Origin: Gammaproteobacteria bacterium
GTDB lineage: Bacteria > Pseudomonadota > Gammaproteobacteria > Xanthomonadales > Wenzhouxiangellaceae
Direction of reading: 5' to 3'
DNA: 64,000 nucleotides
Assembly: GCA_021772985.1 (NCBI GenBank)
Contig: JAJFKX010000036.1
Coordinates: forward strand, 83,536-147,535
Shown here one piece after another: positions 38,622 through 48,730 of the stretch (position 1 is its first letter; each line of letters starts with the position of its first letter). The notes under the pieces were generated by a model that made no database searches, was not told the origin of the DNA, and worked only from the letters and a program-made list of their open reading frames with translations. Position numbers and translations under genes: made by a program.

Positions 38622-41600
38622 GTGACACTTACCAAACTCTCTCTCAGCAACCCGGTGGCGGTTGCAGTCGGATGTATTTTACTGGGTATCTTCGGAATTC
38701 TCAGTTTATTGCGGCTGCCTATCCAATTGGCGCCTGAGGTCCAGCGCCCGCAAATTACCATTTCAACCGGCTGGCGGGCTGCAGCACCCCAGGAAGTTGA
38801 ATCAGAAATCATCGAACCACAAGAGGATCAGTTACGTGGTTTGCCTGGAATGCGCCGAATGACCTCCTCTGCCGGCCAGGGCCAGGGCAGTATCAATATG
38901 GAGTTTGATCTCGACACTGATATGCAGCAGGCCTTGGTTGAGGTCATTAATCGTTTGAATCAGGTGTCTAATTACCCGGTGGATGTGACTGAGCCGAGAA
39001 TTCGGGTTGGTTCGGATAACCGCGGCGATGCGATTGCCTGGTTTGCAATCAAGCCGGCGGCAGATAACCCACGCGAAATTATTACCTATCAGGACTATAT
39101 CGACGAAACCATCAGGCCTCGTTTTGAGCGTATTGAAGGGGTATCCACTGTTAGTGCTTTTGGTGGACGTAATTATGAAGTCCGGATTACTTTTGACCCT
39201 TATAAGGCAGCAGCTTTAGGCGTGGATGTTACCGGAGTATCCGGTGAGGTTGGCAACAATCAGGATGTCTCAGCTGGCTTTAACGAAGTGGGTCGCCGGC
39301 AATATACAGTGCGTTTTGCAGGCAAGCTGGATGTTTCCGACCTGGGTAATCTGGTGCTGCGCTGGGATGGAGGCCGGCCGGTCCGCCTGAGTGATATCGC
39401 GACGGTAGAGCGTACCCTGCAGGATCGACGTTTTATTATCAGCCAAAATGGCGGTCCATCGATCGCCATGAATATTGTGGCCCAGTCAGGCGCTAACGTG
39501 TTGGAAATCATGGCCGATGTACAGGCCACGGTTGATGAGCTGGAAGGTAATGAGCTGAAACAGGCGGGCTTAACCATTACCCAGGTGTACGACGCAACCA
39601 TCTATATTAATCAGTCAATCGTCATGGTGCGCAACAATATGCTGATCGGCATCTTGCTTGCGATCGGCGTGCTGTGGTGGTTTTTGCGAAAATTTGCTGC
39701 AACCATGGTGGTGGCGCTGGCAATCCCGTTGTGTTTGATGTCAGCATTTCTAGTGCTGGATGGAACCGCCAGAACCTTGAATATTATCTCCATGGCTGGA
39801 TTGGCATTTGCTACCGGAATGGTGCTGGATGCTGCGATCGTGGTGTTGGAGAATATATTCCGACAACGTGAGCAAGGACGCAGTGGTCAGGAATCAGCTT
39901 ATCGAGGAACAACCCAGGTATGGGGTGCGCTGCTGGCGTCTACTGCCACTACGGTCGCCATTTTTATGCCGGTAATATTTCTGAATGATGAAGCAGGACA
40001 ATTGTTTTCGGACTTGGCGGTAGTAATTTCTGCCGCAATCGTGTGTTCATTGGTAGTAGCGGTTACTGTTTTACCGGCTGCTGCCGCCAGGATTCTCGGC
40101 AATACAGAAGTGTACGACAAGCATCGATCTTGGTGGCGTGCCAGCACCGATTTTATTATGCGGATTACCGATACGCCGCAGCTGCGCCGAAACTGGATAT
40201 TGGGTTTGACTCTAATTCCGATTTTGCTGGTAGTGGTGTTGAAACCACCGGCGGATTATCTGCCGGAAGGCAAACGTAACTTTGTATTTGGTTTTATGGT
40301 GACACCACCAGGGTTGGGGTTTGATACAGCAGAACAAGAACTGGTTAATGTTTTGAACCAGCGTTTGGAGCCATATCTGGATGAATCCGCTGACCCTCAT
40401 TTGGCAAACTTCTTTATCGGTTATTTTGGCAGTGGCTCATTTATTGGCGTGCGTGCACAGCACCCCAAAGATGTTGATAAGGTACTGCAATTGCTTAATA
40501 CCGAAGTAATGCAGGGCTTTCCTGATACTTTCGGTGGCGCTAACCGGCGGGCCATTTTTGGTGGCCGCGGTGGCCGCCGGATAGACATTGATTTACAGGC
40601 AGCCGACTATGAAAGCCTGTTAACAGCCGGTCGGGCTGGGTTTGGCGCGGTACAGGCTGCCTTGCCGGGTGCCGTGGTTAGGCCGCAGCCGGGATTGGAG
40701 TTGGCCGAGCCGGAACTGCGGCTGGTGCCGGATGATCGACGTATAGCTGAAGTTGGTTGGAGCCGAGCGCGTATGGCCACGGCTGTCAGAGCACTCGGCG
40801 ATGGTGCATTTCTGGGCGATTACTTTGATGGAGACATGCGTCTGGATATTGTATTGCGGGCACAGGAATGGACCACACCGGAAGAATTGGCAGCGATGCC
40901 ATTGGCAGTACCTGACGGTTCGATACAAACGGTTGGTGATCTGGCCGACATCCAGAGAACCGCAGGACCTTCGCAAATTCGTCGGATAGATAGACGGCGT
41001 ACTTTGACTTTGCAGGTGACCCCCCCCAGTGGCATGCCGCTGGAAGCAGCACTGGATATTATTGAAGCCCAGGTTGCTCCTCAAATTCAGGCCTTATTAC
41101 CAGAGGATGGTCGCATCGGGTATACCGGCACCGCAGAAGCTCTGGCTGAATCATTGACTACAATGGCGAGCAGTTTTGCTTTGGCGATAGTGATTTTATA
41201 TTTGCTGATCAGTGCGATGTTTAAATCATTTACCGACAGTCTGCTGGTAATTGCCACCATTCCAATGGCCACGGTTGGTGGTGTGTTATTCCTGAGGTTA
41301 TTGGATCTGGTTGTAGGACAGGCCATGGATTTGCTGACCATGATTGGCTTTGTGATTTTGCTGGGGTTGGTGGTCAATAATGCTATTTTGCTGGTTTATC
41401 GGGCGCGTGAGGCGGAACGGGAAGGGATGCCGCGGCGTGAGGCAGTAGCTTCTGCAGTGCGGCTGCGGTTAAGACCAATTTTGATGAGTACCATGACCAG
41501 CGTGTTTGGAATGTTACCGTTATTGTTAATCCCTGGTTCCGGTAGTGAGTTATACCGTGGTATGGCGGCAGTTATTGTTGGAGGGATGCTGGTTAGTACC

Positions 41601-41726
41601 TTGTTTACTTTGATTTTGCTACCAAGTTTACTGCGTTTCCGTGAACAGCATTACACTGAAGCGAGTACAGCGATGCAAAAAAACAAACATTTAGAAGCCG
41701 GTAAGCCGCAGTTGGAGGGTGTCTGA
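38622..41726 (+). CDS. Efflux RND transporter permease (AcrB/MexB-like)
   Basis: 1034 aa; LSLSNPVAVAVGCILLGIFGILSLLRLPIQLAPEVQRPQITI; TM4 AGLAFATGMVLDAAIVVLENIFR; GTG start. Confidence 0.93.
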   Translation: MTLTKLSLSNPVAVAVGCILLGIFGILSLLRLPIQLAPEVQRPQITISTGWRAAAPQEVESEIIEPQEDQLRGLPGMRRMTSSAGQGQGSINMEFDLDTDMQQALVEVINRLNQVSNYPVDVTEPRIRVGSDNRGDAIAWFAIKPAADNPREIITYQDYIDETIRPRFERIEGVSTVSAFGGRNYEVRITFDPYKAAALGVDVTGVSGEVGNNQDVSAGFNEVGRRQYTVRFAGKLDVSDLGNLVLRWDGGRPVRLSDIATVERTLQDRRFIISQNGGPSIAMNIVAQSGANVLEIMADVQATVDELEGNELKQAGLTITQVYDATIYINQSIVMVRNNMLIGILLAIGVLWWFLRKFAATMVVALAIPLCLMSAFLVLDGTARTLNIISMAGLAFATGMVLDAAIVVLENIFRQREQGRSGQESAYRGTTQVWGALLASTATTVAIFMPVIFLNDEAGQLFSDLAVVISAAIVCSLVVAVTVLPAAAARILGNTEVYDKHRSWWRASTDFIMRITDTPQLRRNWILGLTLIPILLVVVLKPPADYLPEGKRNFVFGFMVTPPGLGFDTAEQELVNVLNQRLEPYLDESADPHLANFFIGYFGSGSFIGVRAQHPKDVDKVLQLLNTEVMQGFPDTFGGANRRAIFGGRGGRRIDIDLQAADYESLLTAGRAGFGAVQAALPGAVVRPQPGLELAEPELRLVPDDRRIAEVGWSRARMATAVRALGDGAFLGDYFDGDMRLDIVLRAQEWTTPEELAAMPLAVPDGSIQTVGDLADIQRTAGPSQIRRIDRRRTLTLQVTPPSGMPLEAALDIIEAQVAPQIQALLPEDGRIGYTGTAEALAESLTTMASSFALAIVILYLLISAMFKSFTDSLLVIATIPMATVGGVLFLRLLDLVVGQAMDLLTMIGFVILLGLVVNNAILLVYRAREAEREGMPRREAVASAVRLRLRPILMSTMTSVFGMLPLLLIPGSGSELYRGMAAVIVGGMLVSTLFTLILLPSLLRFREQHYTEASTAMQKNKHLEAGKPQLEGV

Positions 41727-42790
41727 TGCAGCCTATTCTTAATAGAGCGGTGATGCTGGGGTTGTGTCTGGTATTCAGCCAGCTGTTACTGGCTCAGCCC
41801 GGCGGGCGTGATGGAGGAATGCCACCCGCCCTGGTGGAGGTCGCTGAGGTGGTTGAAACCTCACTGGCGCCTGTTACCTGGGTGGCTGGAACTGTGGTTA
41901 GCCGTTCTGATGCGCAACTGTCTGCCGAACAGGAAGGTCGTATTCTGGAGGTGCTGGATGTTGGCAGTGTGGTTATTCAGGGTGATGTGATTGCACGTAT
42001 TGATGATCGATCACTGGCATTGAGGGTTGCCGAGCTGGAAGCTGAAGTGGCCCGTACGCAAGCGCGTTTGGGGTATCTGGAATCCGAATATCAGCGTCAA
42101 CAGGAATTATCCGAGCGACAATTGACATCAGCAACACTGTTGGAACAAACCCGGTCTGAACAAAGAGTTGCTGACAGCGAACTGAAAGTCGCGCAAAGCC
42201 GACTGGATCAAGCTCGCGATGATTTAGATCGAACCCAGATACGTGCTCCCTTCGATGGTGTGGTAGTGGAACGCATGGTGCAATTAGGTGAGCGCGTCAG
42301 TGAGGGCACCGTGGTAATTCGATTAAAAGATCCAAACAACCTGGAAGTGATAGCACGCCCACCATTATCGTTTATGCCATTTGTACAAATCGGGCAATAT
42401 CTGCAGGTTGATTCAGCACATAGCCAGGGGAACTGGCCGGTGCGAACTGTGGTATCGCTGGGGAATGAAGCCACTCATGTTTTTGAGCTGCGGCTGGATG
42501 TTGATGCTGATCAGTTTGCTTCCGGTGAAACCTTGCGGGTTGCGGTGCCGATAGCGGATCGTGAACAAGTTGTCGCAGTGCCGCGAGACGCACTGGTATT
42601 GCGTGCTGACGGAGTATCTGTGTATGTGGTCAATTCAGATCAAACAGTGCGACGCATTTCAGTAATCCCCGGGGTAGGCGATCATTATTATGTCGGTGTG
42701 CGGGGCGAATTATGGCCCGGTGAGATGGTCATAACCCGTGGTAATGAACGGCTCCAGCCGGGACAAACAGTGCAGGTCAACGAAGCTTAG
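41726..42790 (+). CDS. Efflux RND transporter periplasmic adaptor (MFP) subunit
   Basis: AEQEGRILEVLDVGSVVIQGDVIARID, DDLDRTQIRAPFDGVVVERMVQLGERV; TGATG overlap with permease. Confidence 0.91.
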   Translation: MQPILNRAVMLGLCLVFSQLLLAQPGGRDGGMPPALVEVAEVVETSLAPVTWVAGTVVSRSDAQLSAEQEGRILEVLDVGSVVIQGDVIARIDDRSLALRVAELEAEVARTQARLGYLESEYQRQQELSERQLTSATLLEQTRSEQRVADSELKVAQSRLDQARDDLDRTQIRAPFDGVVVERMVQLGERVSEGTVVIRLKDPNNLEVIARPPLSFMPFVQIGQYLQVDSAHSQGNWPVRTVVSLGNEATHVFELRLDVDADQFASGETLRVAVPIADREQVVAVPRDALVLRADGVSVYVVNSDQTVRRISVIPGVGDHYYVGVRGELWPGEMVITRGNERLQPGQTVQVNEA

Positions 42791-43000
42791 TACGGTGTAA
42801 GGTAACAAAACAACGCGGCCGGTGTTTCTAAATCCATAGTTATATATTTAAAAACCCGTGTCAGGGTATATAGCCAGGGAGCCTCAGGTTGGACCAAATG
42901 TTCCCCAGCAAAATGGCTGATTTATTGCAGTAGAAACTGGGGCAGTCATTGTCTTTGTTTACAGGCATAATATTAGTCAGCTATAGCTTGCGGCGGATTT

Positions 43001-44779
43001 GTGGAACACATTAATACCAGTGTCTTTTTATTGGATGCAGTAATTTTTCTGGCTGCAGCGTTACTCGGCCTATTGATTTTTCGTCGGCTTGGTCTCGGTT
43101 CGGTGCTGGGTTTTTTGTTTGCCGGTGCACTGATTGGGCCCTGGGGCCTGGATTTCATGTCCAGTCCAGCCACGGTTTTGGGTTTTTCAGAGATTGGTGT
43201 GGTTTTGCTGATGTTTATTATCGGCCTGGAAGTTCAACCCAAACGATTGTGGGAAGCGCGTAAGCAGTTATTGGGTCTCGGGTCGTCGCAATGGCTGTTG
43301 ACCGGGGCTGCGATTTTCAGCACAGCGTATTTGCTTGGCATCCCATTTGGAACTGCAATTATATTGGGCTTGACTCTGGCGTTGTCATCTACCGCTTTTG
43401 CGCTGCAAATGCTGGCGGAGCGTAATGAGCTATCCCAGCCGCACGGACAACAGGGTTTTTCGGTTTTACTGTTTCAGGATTTGGCGGTTATCCCATTACT
43501 GGTGCTGATTCCATTATTGGGTCAGGAATCCGGTGGGCTTAGCTGGAAACCGCTGGCCGGCATCGGTTTGATTATCTTGCTGGTGATCAGTGAAAGGTAT
43601 GCACTGCGGCCATTGTTGAAATTTGTGGCACGCTCAAAAAGTCCGGAAGCATTCAGTGGCGCCGCATTATTATTGGTGTTTGCAGTTGCGGTAGCCATGC
43701 ATGCGGCAGAGCTGTCGATGGCATTAGGGGCATTCGTGGCTGGGATTCTGCTCGCAGACTCCGAATACCGTCATGAATTGGAAGCAGCGATAGAACCGTT
43801 CAAAGGTCTATTAATGGGGCTGTTTTTTGTTGCCGTTGGGGCCAGTATTCAGCTGGGCTTGCTGGCTGAACACCCGTTTCAGATTATCGCGCTGGTTACC
43901 GGGCTCATTACCATCAAGGTCGGGGTGTTGTACAAGCTGGGCCGGTACAACAAACTAAATAAAGCTAGTGCGATGACGTTGGGATTGGTGCTGTGCCAGG
44001 GGGGTGAGTTTGCTTTCCTGTTATTGGCTGAGATGAGTAGTCAGCAATTATTGCCATTGAATCTAACCCAGTTATTGGTGTTGGTGGTGTCATTGTCGAT
44101 GGCTTGCACACCGCTGCTGTTATGGGTTTTTGACCGCTGGATTGCACCTCAGTTAAGCAAGCCTGAGGCACGTGATTACGATTGCATTGAGAATGACAAG
44201 CCGCAAGTCATCATCGCTGGTTTCGGTCGGTTTGGACAGATCACCGGGCGTATATTAAGCATCCGCAATATTCGTTTTATTGCTCTGGATAGTGACCCCA
44301 CGCAGGTAGAACTGGTCAAGCGCTTTGGGAACAAGGTGTATTACGGTGACGTAACCCGTCTGGAATTACTGCGGGCGGCTGGTGCCGAGGACGCCAAATT
44401 ACTGGTTTTGGCTCTGGAAAATATGCACGATAGTGTGCGGCTGGCGGAAATGGTGCGTTCCAGTTTTCCACATTTAAAAATATTTGCCCGTGCCGGTGAC
44501 CGCGAACATGCTTATCGTTTGATGCAGCTTAACTGCGAGTTGGTCTCGCGCGAGATGTATGCTTCCAGTCTGGAAGTGGCCAAAGCCACACTGACAGAAA
44601 TCGGCTTAACTGAATCAGCAGCCGCCAACACCGTGCGTCTGTTTCGTCAGCATGACGAGGATTTATTACAAGCGGCGGTGGAACACGTTGATAATATGGA
44701 AAAGCGCATTGAGCTGGCGAAACAATCCCAGCGTGAGCTGGCGGAATTATTTGCCAGTGATGAAGAAGCCAAAACATAA
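43001..44779 (+). CDS. CPA2-type cation:proton antiporter, KefB/KefC-like with RCK/TrkA-N domain
   Basis: FRRLGLGSVLGFLFAGALIGPWGL, ALSSTAFALQMLAE, VIIAGFGRFGQITGRILSIRNIRFIALD. Confidence 0.9.
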   Translation: MEHINTSVFLLDAVIFLAAALLGLLIFRRLGLGSVLGFLFAGALIGPWGLDFMSSPATVLGFSEIGVVLLMFIIGLEVQPKRLWEARKQLLGLGSSQWLLTGAAIFSTAYLLGIPFGTAIILGLTLALSSTAFALQMLAERNELSQPHGQQGFSVLLFQDLAVIPLLVLIPLLGQESGGLSWKPLAGIGLIILLVISERYALRPLLKFVARSKSPEAFSGAALLLVFAVAVAMHAAELSMALGAFVAGILLADSEYRHELEAAIEPFKGLLMGLFFVAVGASIQLGLLAEHPFQIIALVTGLITIKVGVLYKLGRYNKLNKASAMTLGLVLCQGGEFAFLLLAEMSSQQLLPLNLTQLLVLVVSLSMACTPLLLWVFDRWIAPQLSKPEARDYDCIENDKPQVIIAGFGRFGQITGRILSIRNIRFIALDSDPTQVELVKRFGNKVYYGDVTRLELLRAAGAEDAKLLVLALENMHDSVRLAEMVRSSFPHLKIFARAGDREHAYRLMQLNCELVSREMYASSLEVAKATLTEIGLTESAAANTVRLFRQHDEDLLQAAVEHVDNMEKRIELAKQSQRELAELFASDEEAKT

Positions 44780-44875
44780 CCCAGAAGGAACCAGCGCAGC
44801 CGAGAAGTCAGCTGATTTCAGCAGGATTGTTAAGTGGTGGGTTTGAATATCAGGTGGAGCAATTTGTGCAAGCAA

Positions 44876-44900
44876 ACGGCCAATGCATAGCGTTGGCCGT
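44876..44900. terminator. Candidate bidirectional terminator hairpin
   Basis: acggccaatgc-ata-gcgttggccgt, 11-bp stem (one G-T) between convergent genes. Confidence 0.5.
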
Positions 44901-44926
44901 GGTCTAAATTAAACCTTGATGAAAGA

Positions 44927-45670
44927 TCAATCGCGGCGAATTCTAATTCCACCATTAACACTTTCAGCCGTCAATCTGGCACTGCCGGAACCACTGCTCG
45001 CTTCTACTGATTTACCTGGTCCCCAGCGATTTTTACTTTGGTGGATAATGTCCATGTCATCCACTGACAAGCCACCATTGAGGTTTTCGGCTTCAACCGT
45101 TACATCGGCGTTGCTTGGAATGTTTACATTAATACCACCATTAACCGTATCCATTTTAATGCTGTCGTTGCCACCCAGTGCCAGGAAGCTGGCATCAATA
45201 TCACCATTAACGGTTTCCATAACCACGTCACCGCTCAGGTTTTCAGCATCAATGTCGCCATTAACGGTTTCTGCCTTGATATCACCTTCAATATCAACGA
45301 TGTCAACATCACCATTGACGGTTGATGCCAAATCCAGGGCTACACCTGCGGGCAGCGTAACCACATAATCCACCGAGGCGTGTCCGCGACGCATTCTTTT
45401 GGGTAGTTCGGTATCGATGCTTACCTGGTTGCTGGACTCATCCACTTCGATTTCAATTTTATCCAGCAAAGCCTGTGAACTGGCACTTAAACTGGCGGTG
45501 ACAGAAGCTCGGCTGCCGACACGTATGTCCAGATCGCCATTCACATTCTGAATGCTGAAACTATCACCGGCAGCCAGATTGAAATCGAATTGACGCTGGT
45601 CGGTAACATCAGCCATTACCGCACTGCTGCACAGCAAGCCGGCAACTATAAAAACTTTATGTTTGTACAT
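44927..45670 (-). CDS. DUF4097-type putative adhesin, secreted
   Basis: Signal peptide; repeated VNGDI/VNGGI/LNGGL motifs. Confidence 0.8.
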   Translation of the reverse strand: MYKHKVFIVAGLLCSSAVMADVTDQRQFDFNLAAGDSFSIQNVNGDLDIRVGSRASVTASLSASSQALLDKIEIEVDESSNQVSIDTELPKRMRRGHASVDYVVTLPAGVALDLASTVNGDVDIVDIEGDIKAETVNGDIDAENLSGDVVMETVNGDIDASFLALGGNDSIKMDTVNGGINVNIPSNADVTVEAENLNGGLSVDDMDIIHQSKNRWGPGKSVEASSGSGSARLTAESVNGGIRIRRD

Positions 45671-45768
45671 TGTTTTGACTCCTTGGAGGTTTAAGTAACG
45701 GTGTATTGGATGCATATCCATCGCGTCGGGTTTAAACTGATCGCAACATTAAGATAATAGGCGTCACT

Positions 45769-46917
45769 ATGATGATTGTTGAATGTCACCGATTGGCAAA
45801 CCGCTTGACTGCTGTTGTGTTCGGGGTGCTGTTATCCAGTGCCGGCAACGCTGATGATTTACCTTTGGATCAAATTCAATTGCCGGAAGGCTTCAGCATT
45901 TCGATATTTGCCGATAAGGTGGAAAATGCCCGGCAAATGACTCGCGCTGATGATGGCACTATTTTCGTGGGTTCGCGTCGGGCTGGGCGGGTTTATGCGG
46001 TTACCGATGAAGATCATGATTACGTGGCCAACAAGGTTTACACCATTGATCAGAATCTCGATCTGCCCTCAGGCGTAAGCTACCGTGACGGCAGTTTGTA
46101 TGTCGGCGCGATCAGCCGGATATTGCGCTATGACAATATCGAACAACAATTGAACAGTCCCCCGGAACCAGTAGTGGTAAGAGATGACTTTCCAAGTGAT
46201 CAGCATCATGGCTGGAAGTTCATTGCTTTTGGCCCGGATGGCAAGTTGTATGTGCCGGTTGGTGCGCCCTGTAATGTTTGTGATGAATCCGGCTATGCAA
46301 CCATCAAACGCATGAACGCAGACGGCAGCGAGTTGGAGGATTTTGCTCATGGGGTACGTAACAGTGTCGGTTTTGATTGGGATCCGTTGACCCATGAATT
46401 ATGGTTTACCGATAACGGTCGTGATCTGTTGGGTGATGATATCCCGGCTTGTGAATTGAATCATGCACCTACCGCAGGCATGCATTTTGGTTTCCCGTTT
46501 TGTCATGGCGGAGATGTTGCTGACCCTGCTTTTGGTGAACAACGTAGCTGCAGTGAGTTTGTTTCACCAGCGCAAAAACTGGGCGCACATGTTGCACCAT
46601 TGGGGGTGACTTTTTACACCGGCAAACAGTTTCCAGAGCAGTATCAGAATCAGATTTTCATTCCAGAACACGGTTCATGGAACCGCAGTAGCAAGGTCGG
46701 TTATCGAATCACCATGGTAACGCTTGATGAAAACCGCCAGGTATCCGGTTATGAGCCCTTTGCTACAGGTTGGTTGCAGGGAGAACAAAGCTGGGGCCGC
46801 CCGGTGGATTTGCTGGTGTTACCGGATGGCTCGATGCTGGTCTCTGACGATCAGGCCGGAGTGATCTATCGTATTAGCTATGCCCCAGCCGCTGCTGGAC
46901 TGGGTGCCGCGCCATGA
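45769..46917 (+). CDS. PQQ-dependent sugar dehydrogenase (sorbosone dehydrogenase-like)
   Basis: IQLPEGFSISIFADKVENARQMTRADDGTIFVGSR, GVRNSVGFDWDPLTHELWFTDNGRDLLGDDIPACELN. Confidence 0.9.
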   Translation: MMIVECHRLANRLTAVVFGVLLSSAGNADDLPLDQIQLPEGFSISIFADKVENARQMTRADDGTIFVGSRRAGRVYAVTDEDHDYVANKVYTIDQNLDLPSGVSYRDGSLYVGAISRILRYDNIEQQLNSPPEPVVVRDDFPSDQHHGWKFIAFGPDGKLYVPVGAPCNVCDESGYATIKRMNADGSELEDFAHGVRNSVGFDWDPLTHELWFTDNGRDLLGDDIPACELNHAPTAGMHFGFPFCHGGDVADPAFGEQRSCSEFVSPAQKLGAHVAPLGVTFYTGKQFPEQYQNQIFIPEHGSWNRSSKVGYRITMVTLDENRQVSGYEPFATGWLQGEQSWGRPVDLLVLPDGSMLVSDDQAGVIYRISYAPAAAGLGAAP

Positions 46918-47540
46918 GATTAAGCTCTGATGATATCCGGGATGGTGAATTGATTGACGCAAAGTTTGCTTTCGGGAAAACCCATCCAACCGAGCACATG
47001 CGGGTATCCAGCAATATCAACCCACAGCTTAACTGGTCGGGCGCACCTGAAAGTACGCGTTCATATGTATTGCTTTGTGTTGATCCTGATGTGCCGTCGG
47101 TAGCGGAAAATGTGAACCAGGAAAATATTTTTATCGATGCAGACCTGCCACGGGTGGATTTTTACCATTGGGTCATGATTGATATAAGCCCATCGACCAC
47201 TGGTCTGGGACAGGCCAGTTGCAGTCAGGCGGTTACCCCCGGTGGTAAATATAATCCACCTGGTCCACCAGCTAGCCGGCAGGGCTTGAATGATTACACC
47301 GGCTTTATGGCCGGTGGCCCGATGGCTGGTCAATACTATGGTTATGATGGCCCCTGCCCACCCTGGAACGACACACGGATGCACCATTATCAATTCAGCA
47401 TCTATGCCTTGGATATCGATAAGCTTGAGCTGCCAGATGATTTTAACGGGCGTGATGTCAAACAGGCTATTGAAGGGCACATATTGGGACATGCAAAAAT
47501 CACCGGGAAATACAGCTTGAATCCGGAAGTGAAAAGTTAA
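46914..47540 (+). CDS. YbhB/YbcL family Raf kinase inhibitor-like protein
   Basis: NINPQLNWSGAPESTRSYVLLCVDPDVP, DFYHWVMIDI, YGYDGPCPPWNDTRMHHYQFSIYALD. Confidence 0.9.
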   Translation: MRLSSDDIRDGELIDAKFAFGKTHPTEHMRVSSNINPQLNWSGAPESTRSYVLLCVDPDVPSVAENVNQENIFIDADLPRVDFYHWVMIDISPSTTGLGQASCSQAVTPGGKYNPPGPPASRQGLNDYTGFMAGGPMAGQYYGYDGPCPPWNDTRMHHYQFSIYALDIDKLELPDDFNGRDVKQAIEGHILGHAKITGKYSLNPEVKS

Positions 47541-47541
47541 A

Positions 47542-47850
47542 GTGCAGCGTGAAGATTTAATCGACACGGATATAGTCAAAGTCAGCACCATCAAAATGGC
47601 GCCGGGTGAACAATCACCCTGGCATTACCATACCCATATTCAGGAAAGTGTGTTTTGTCTGACTGGTGAGCTGGTTGTTAGTAACGATATGCTTGCAGAT
47701 ATCACATTAATGCCGGGAGAGCGGATCGATTTTAACCCTGGCCAACAGCATTCGTTGCATAACCGGGAAAATCAGCCGGCCAGTTATCTCTTGGTACAAC
47801 ATGGCAGGTATGATTTCATTGAATGTGAACCACCATATCAGCTGGGGTAA
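47542..47850 (+). CDS. Cupin domain-containing protein
   Basis: MAPGEQSPWHYHTHIQESVFCLTGELVV, LMPGERIDFNPGQQHSLHN; GTG start. Confidence 0.85.
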   Translation: MQREDLIDTDIVKVSTIKMAPGEQSPWHYHTHIQESVFCLTGELVVSNDMLADITLMPGERIDFNPGQQHSLHNRENQPASYLLVQHGRYDFIECEPPYQLG

Positions 47851-47856
47851 ACAGCC

Positions 47857-48642
47857 ATGACGCTGATGCAAGCTATTGTGCTGGCCATTATTCAGGGCTT
47901 AACTGAATTCCTGCCGATTTCCAGCTCCGGACATCTGGTTCTAGTCAGCCAGTTATCCGAATGGCCTGATCAGGGTGTAGCGTTTGATGCGGCTGTACAT
48001 TTAGGTACGTTGTTGGCGATTGTTGTTTATCTGCGCAGTGATTTGCTGGCTATCGGTCAAAGCCTGTTAACTCAGAAAAATGATGCAAATAGCCGACTGG
48101 GTATCAACATTGCTATTGCTACTATCCCGGTGCTGATAACGGGTTATTTATTGGCCGACTGGATCGATGCTTATACGCGTAATATTCCGGTAATAGCCAC
48201 TACAACCATAGTGTTTGGGTTACTTCTTGGTATGGCGGATTGGCAGGGTAGTAAAGAAAAGAAGCTGGTCGATATTCATTTGCCACAAGCGGTGATTATT
48301 GGATTGGCTCAAGTTTTGGCACTGATTCCAGGTACCTCCAGGAGTGGTATTACCATGACCGCTGGTTTGGCGTTGGGCCTGGGGCGTATCGCTGCTACCC
48401 GTTTCGCATTTTTATTATCAATACCAGTACTGATGGCAGCAGGCGGGTATAGCTTTGTAAAGGTATTAACGGCTGAAAATGGCAGTAGCTCGCTGGAGCT
48501 GATGGCAATAGCCCTATTAATTTCAGCGGTGATTGCATTTGTCACTATCAGCCTGTTTGTCAAATTGGTTGCCAGCATCGGGATGTGGCCTTTTGTAGCC
48601 TATCGGCTGTTATTGGGTACGGTCTTGTTTTTGATTTGGTGA
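47857..48642 (+). CDS. uppP: Undecaprenyl-diphosphatase UppP/BacA
   Basis: AIIQGLTEFLPISSSGHLVLV, ALIPGTSRSGITMTAGLALGLGRIAATRFAFLLSIPVL. Confidence 0.96.
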   Translation: MTLMQAIVLAIIQGLTEFLPISSSGHLVLVSQLSEWPDQGVAFDAAVHLGTLLAIVVYLRSDLLAIGQSLLTQKNDANSRLGINIAIATIPVLITGYLLADWIDAYTRNIPVIATTTIVFGLLLGMADWQGSKEKKLVDIHLPQAVIIGLAQVLALIPGTSRSGITMTAGLALGLGRIAATRFAFLLSIPVLMAAGGYSFVKVLTAENGSSSLELMAIALLISAVIAFVTISLFVKLVASIGMWPFVAYRLLLGTVLFLIW

Positions 48643-48730
48643 GTTCAGCAACCGCCTGGCATTGCAAAGTTGTTTTCAATGATGAGCTGCGTTGGTCGGA
48701 TTGCTGCGAATAAACAGCAATACCATATTG

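Noticed and set aside
38369-38812. 147-aa minus-strand ORF in the GMC/RND divergent region
   Set aside because: Half lies antisense to the RND permease; the rest covers the likely promoter region; no recognisable domain.
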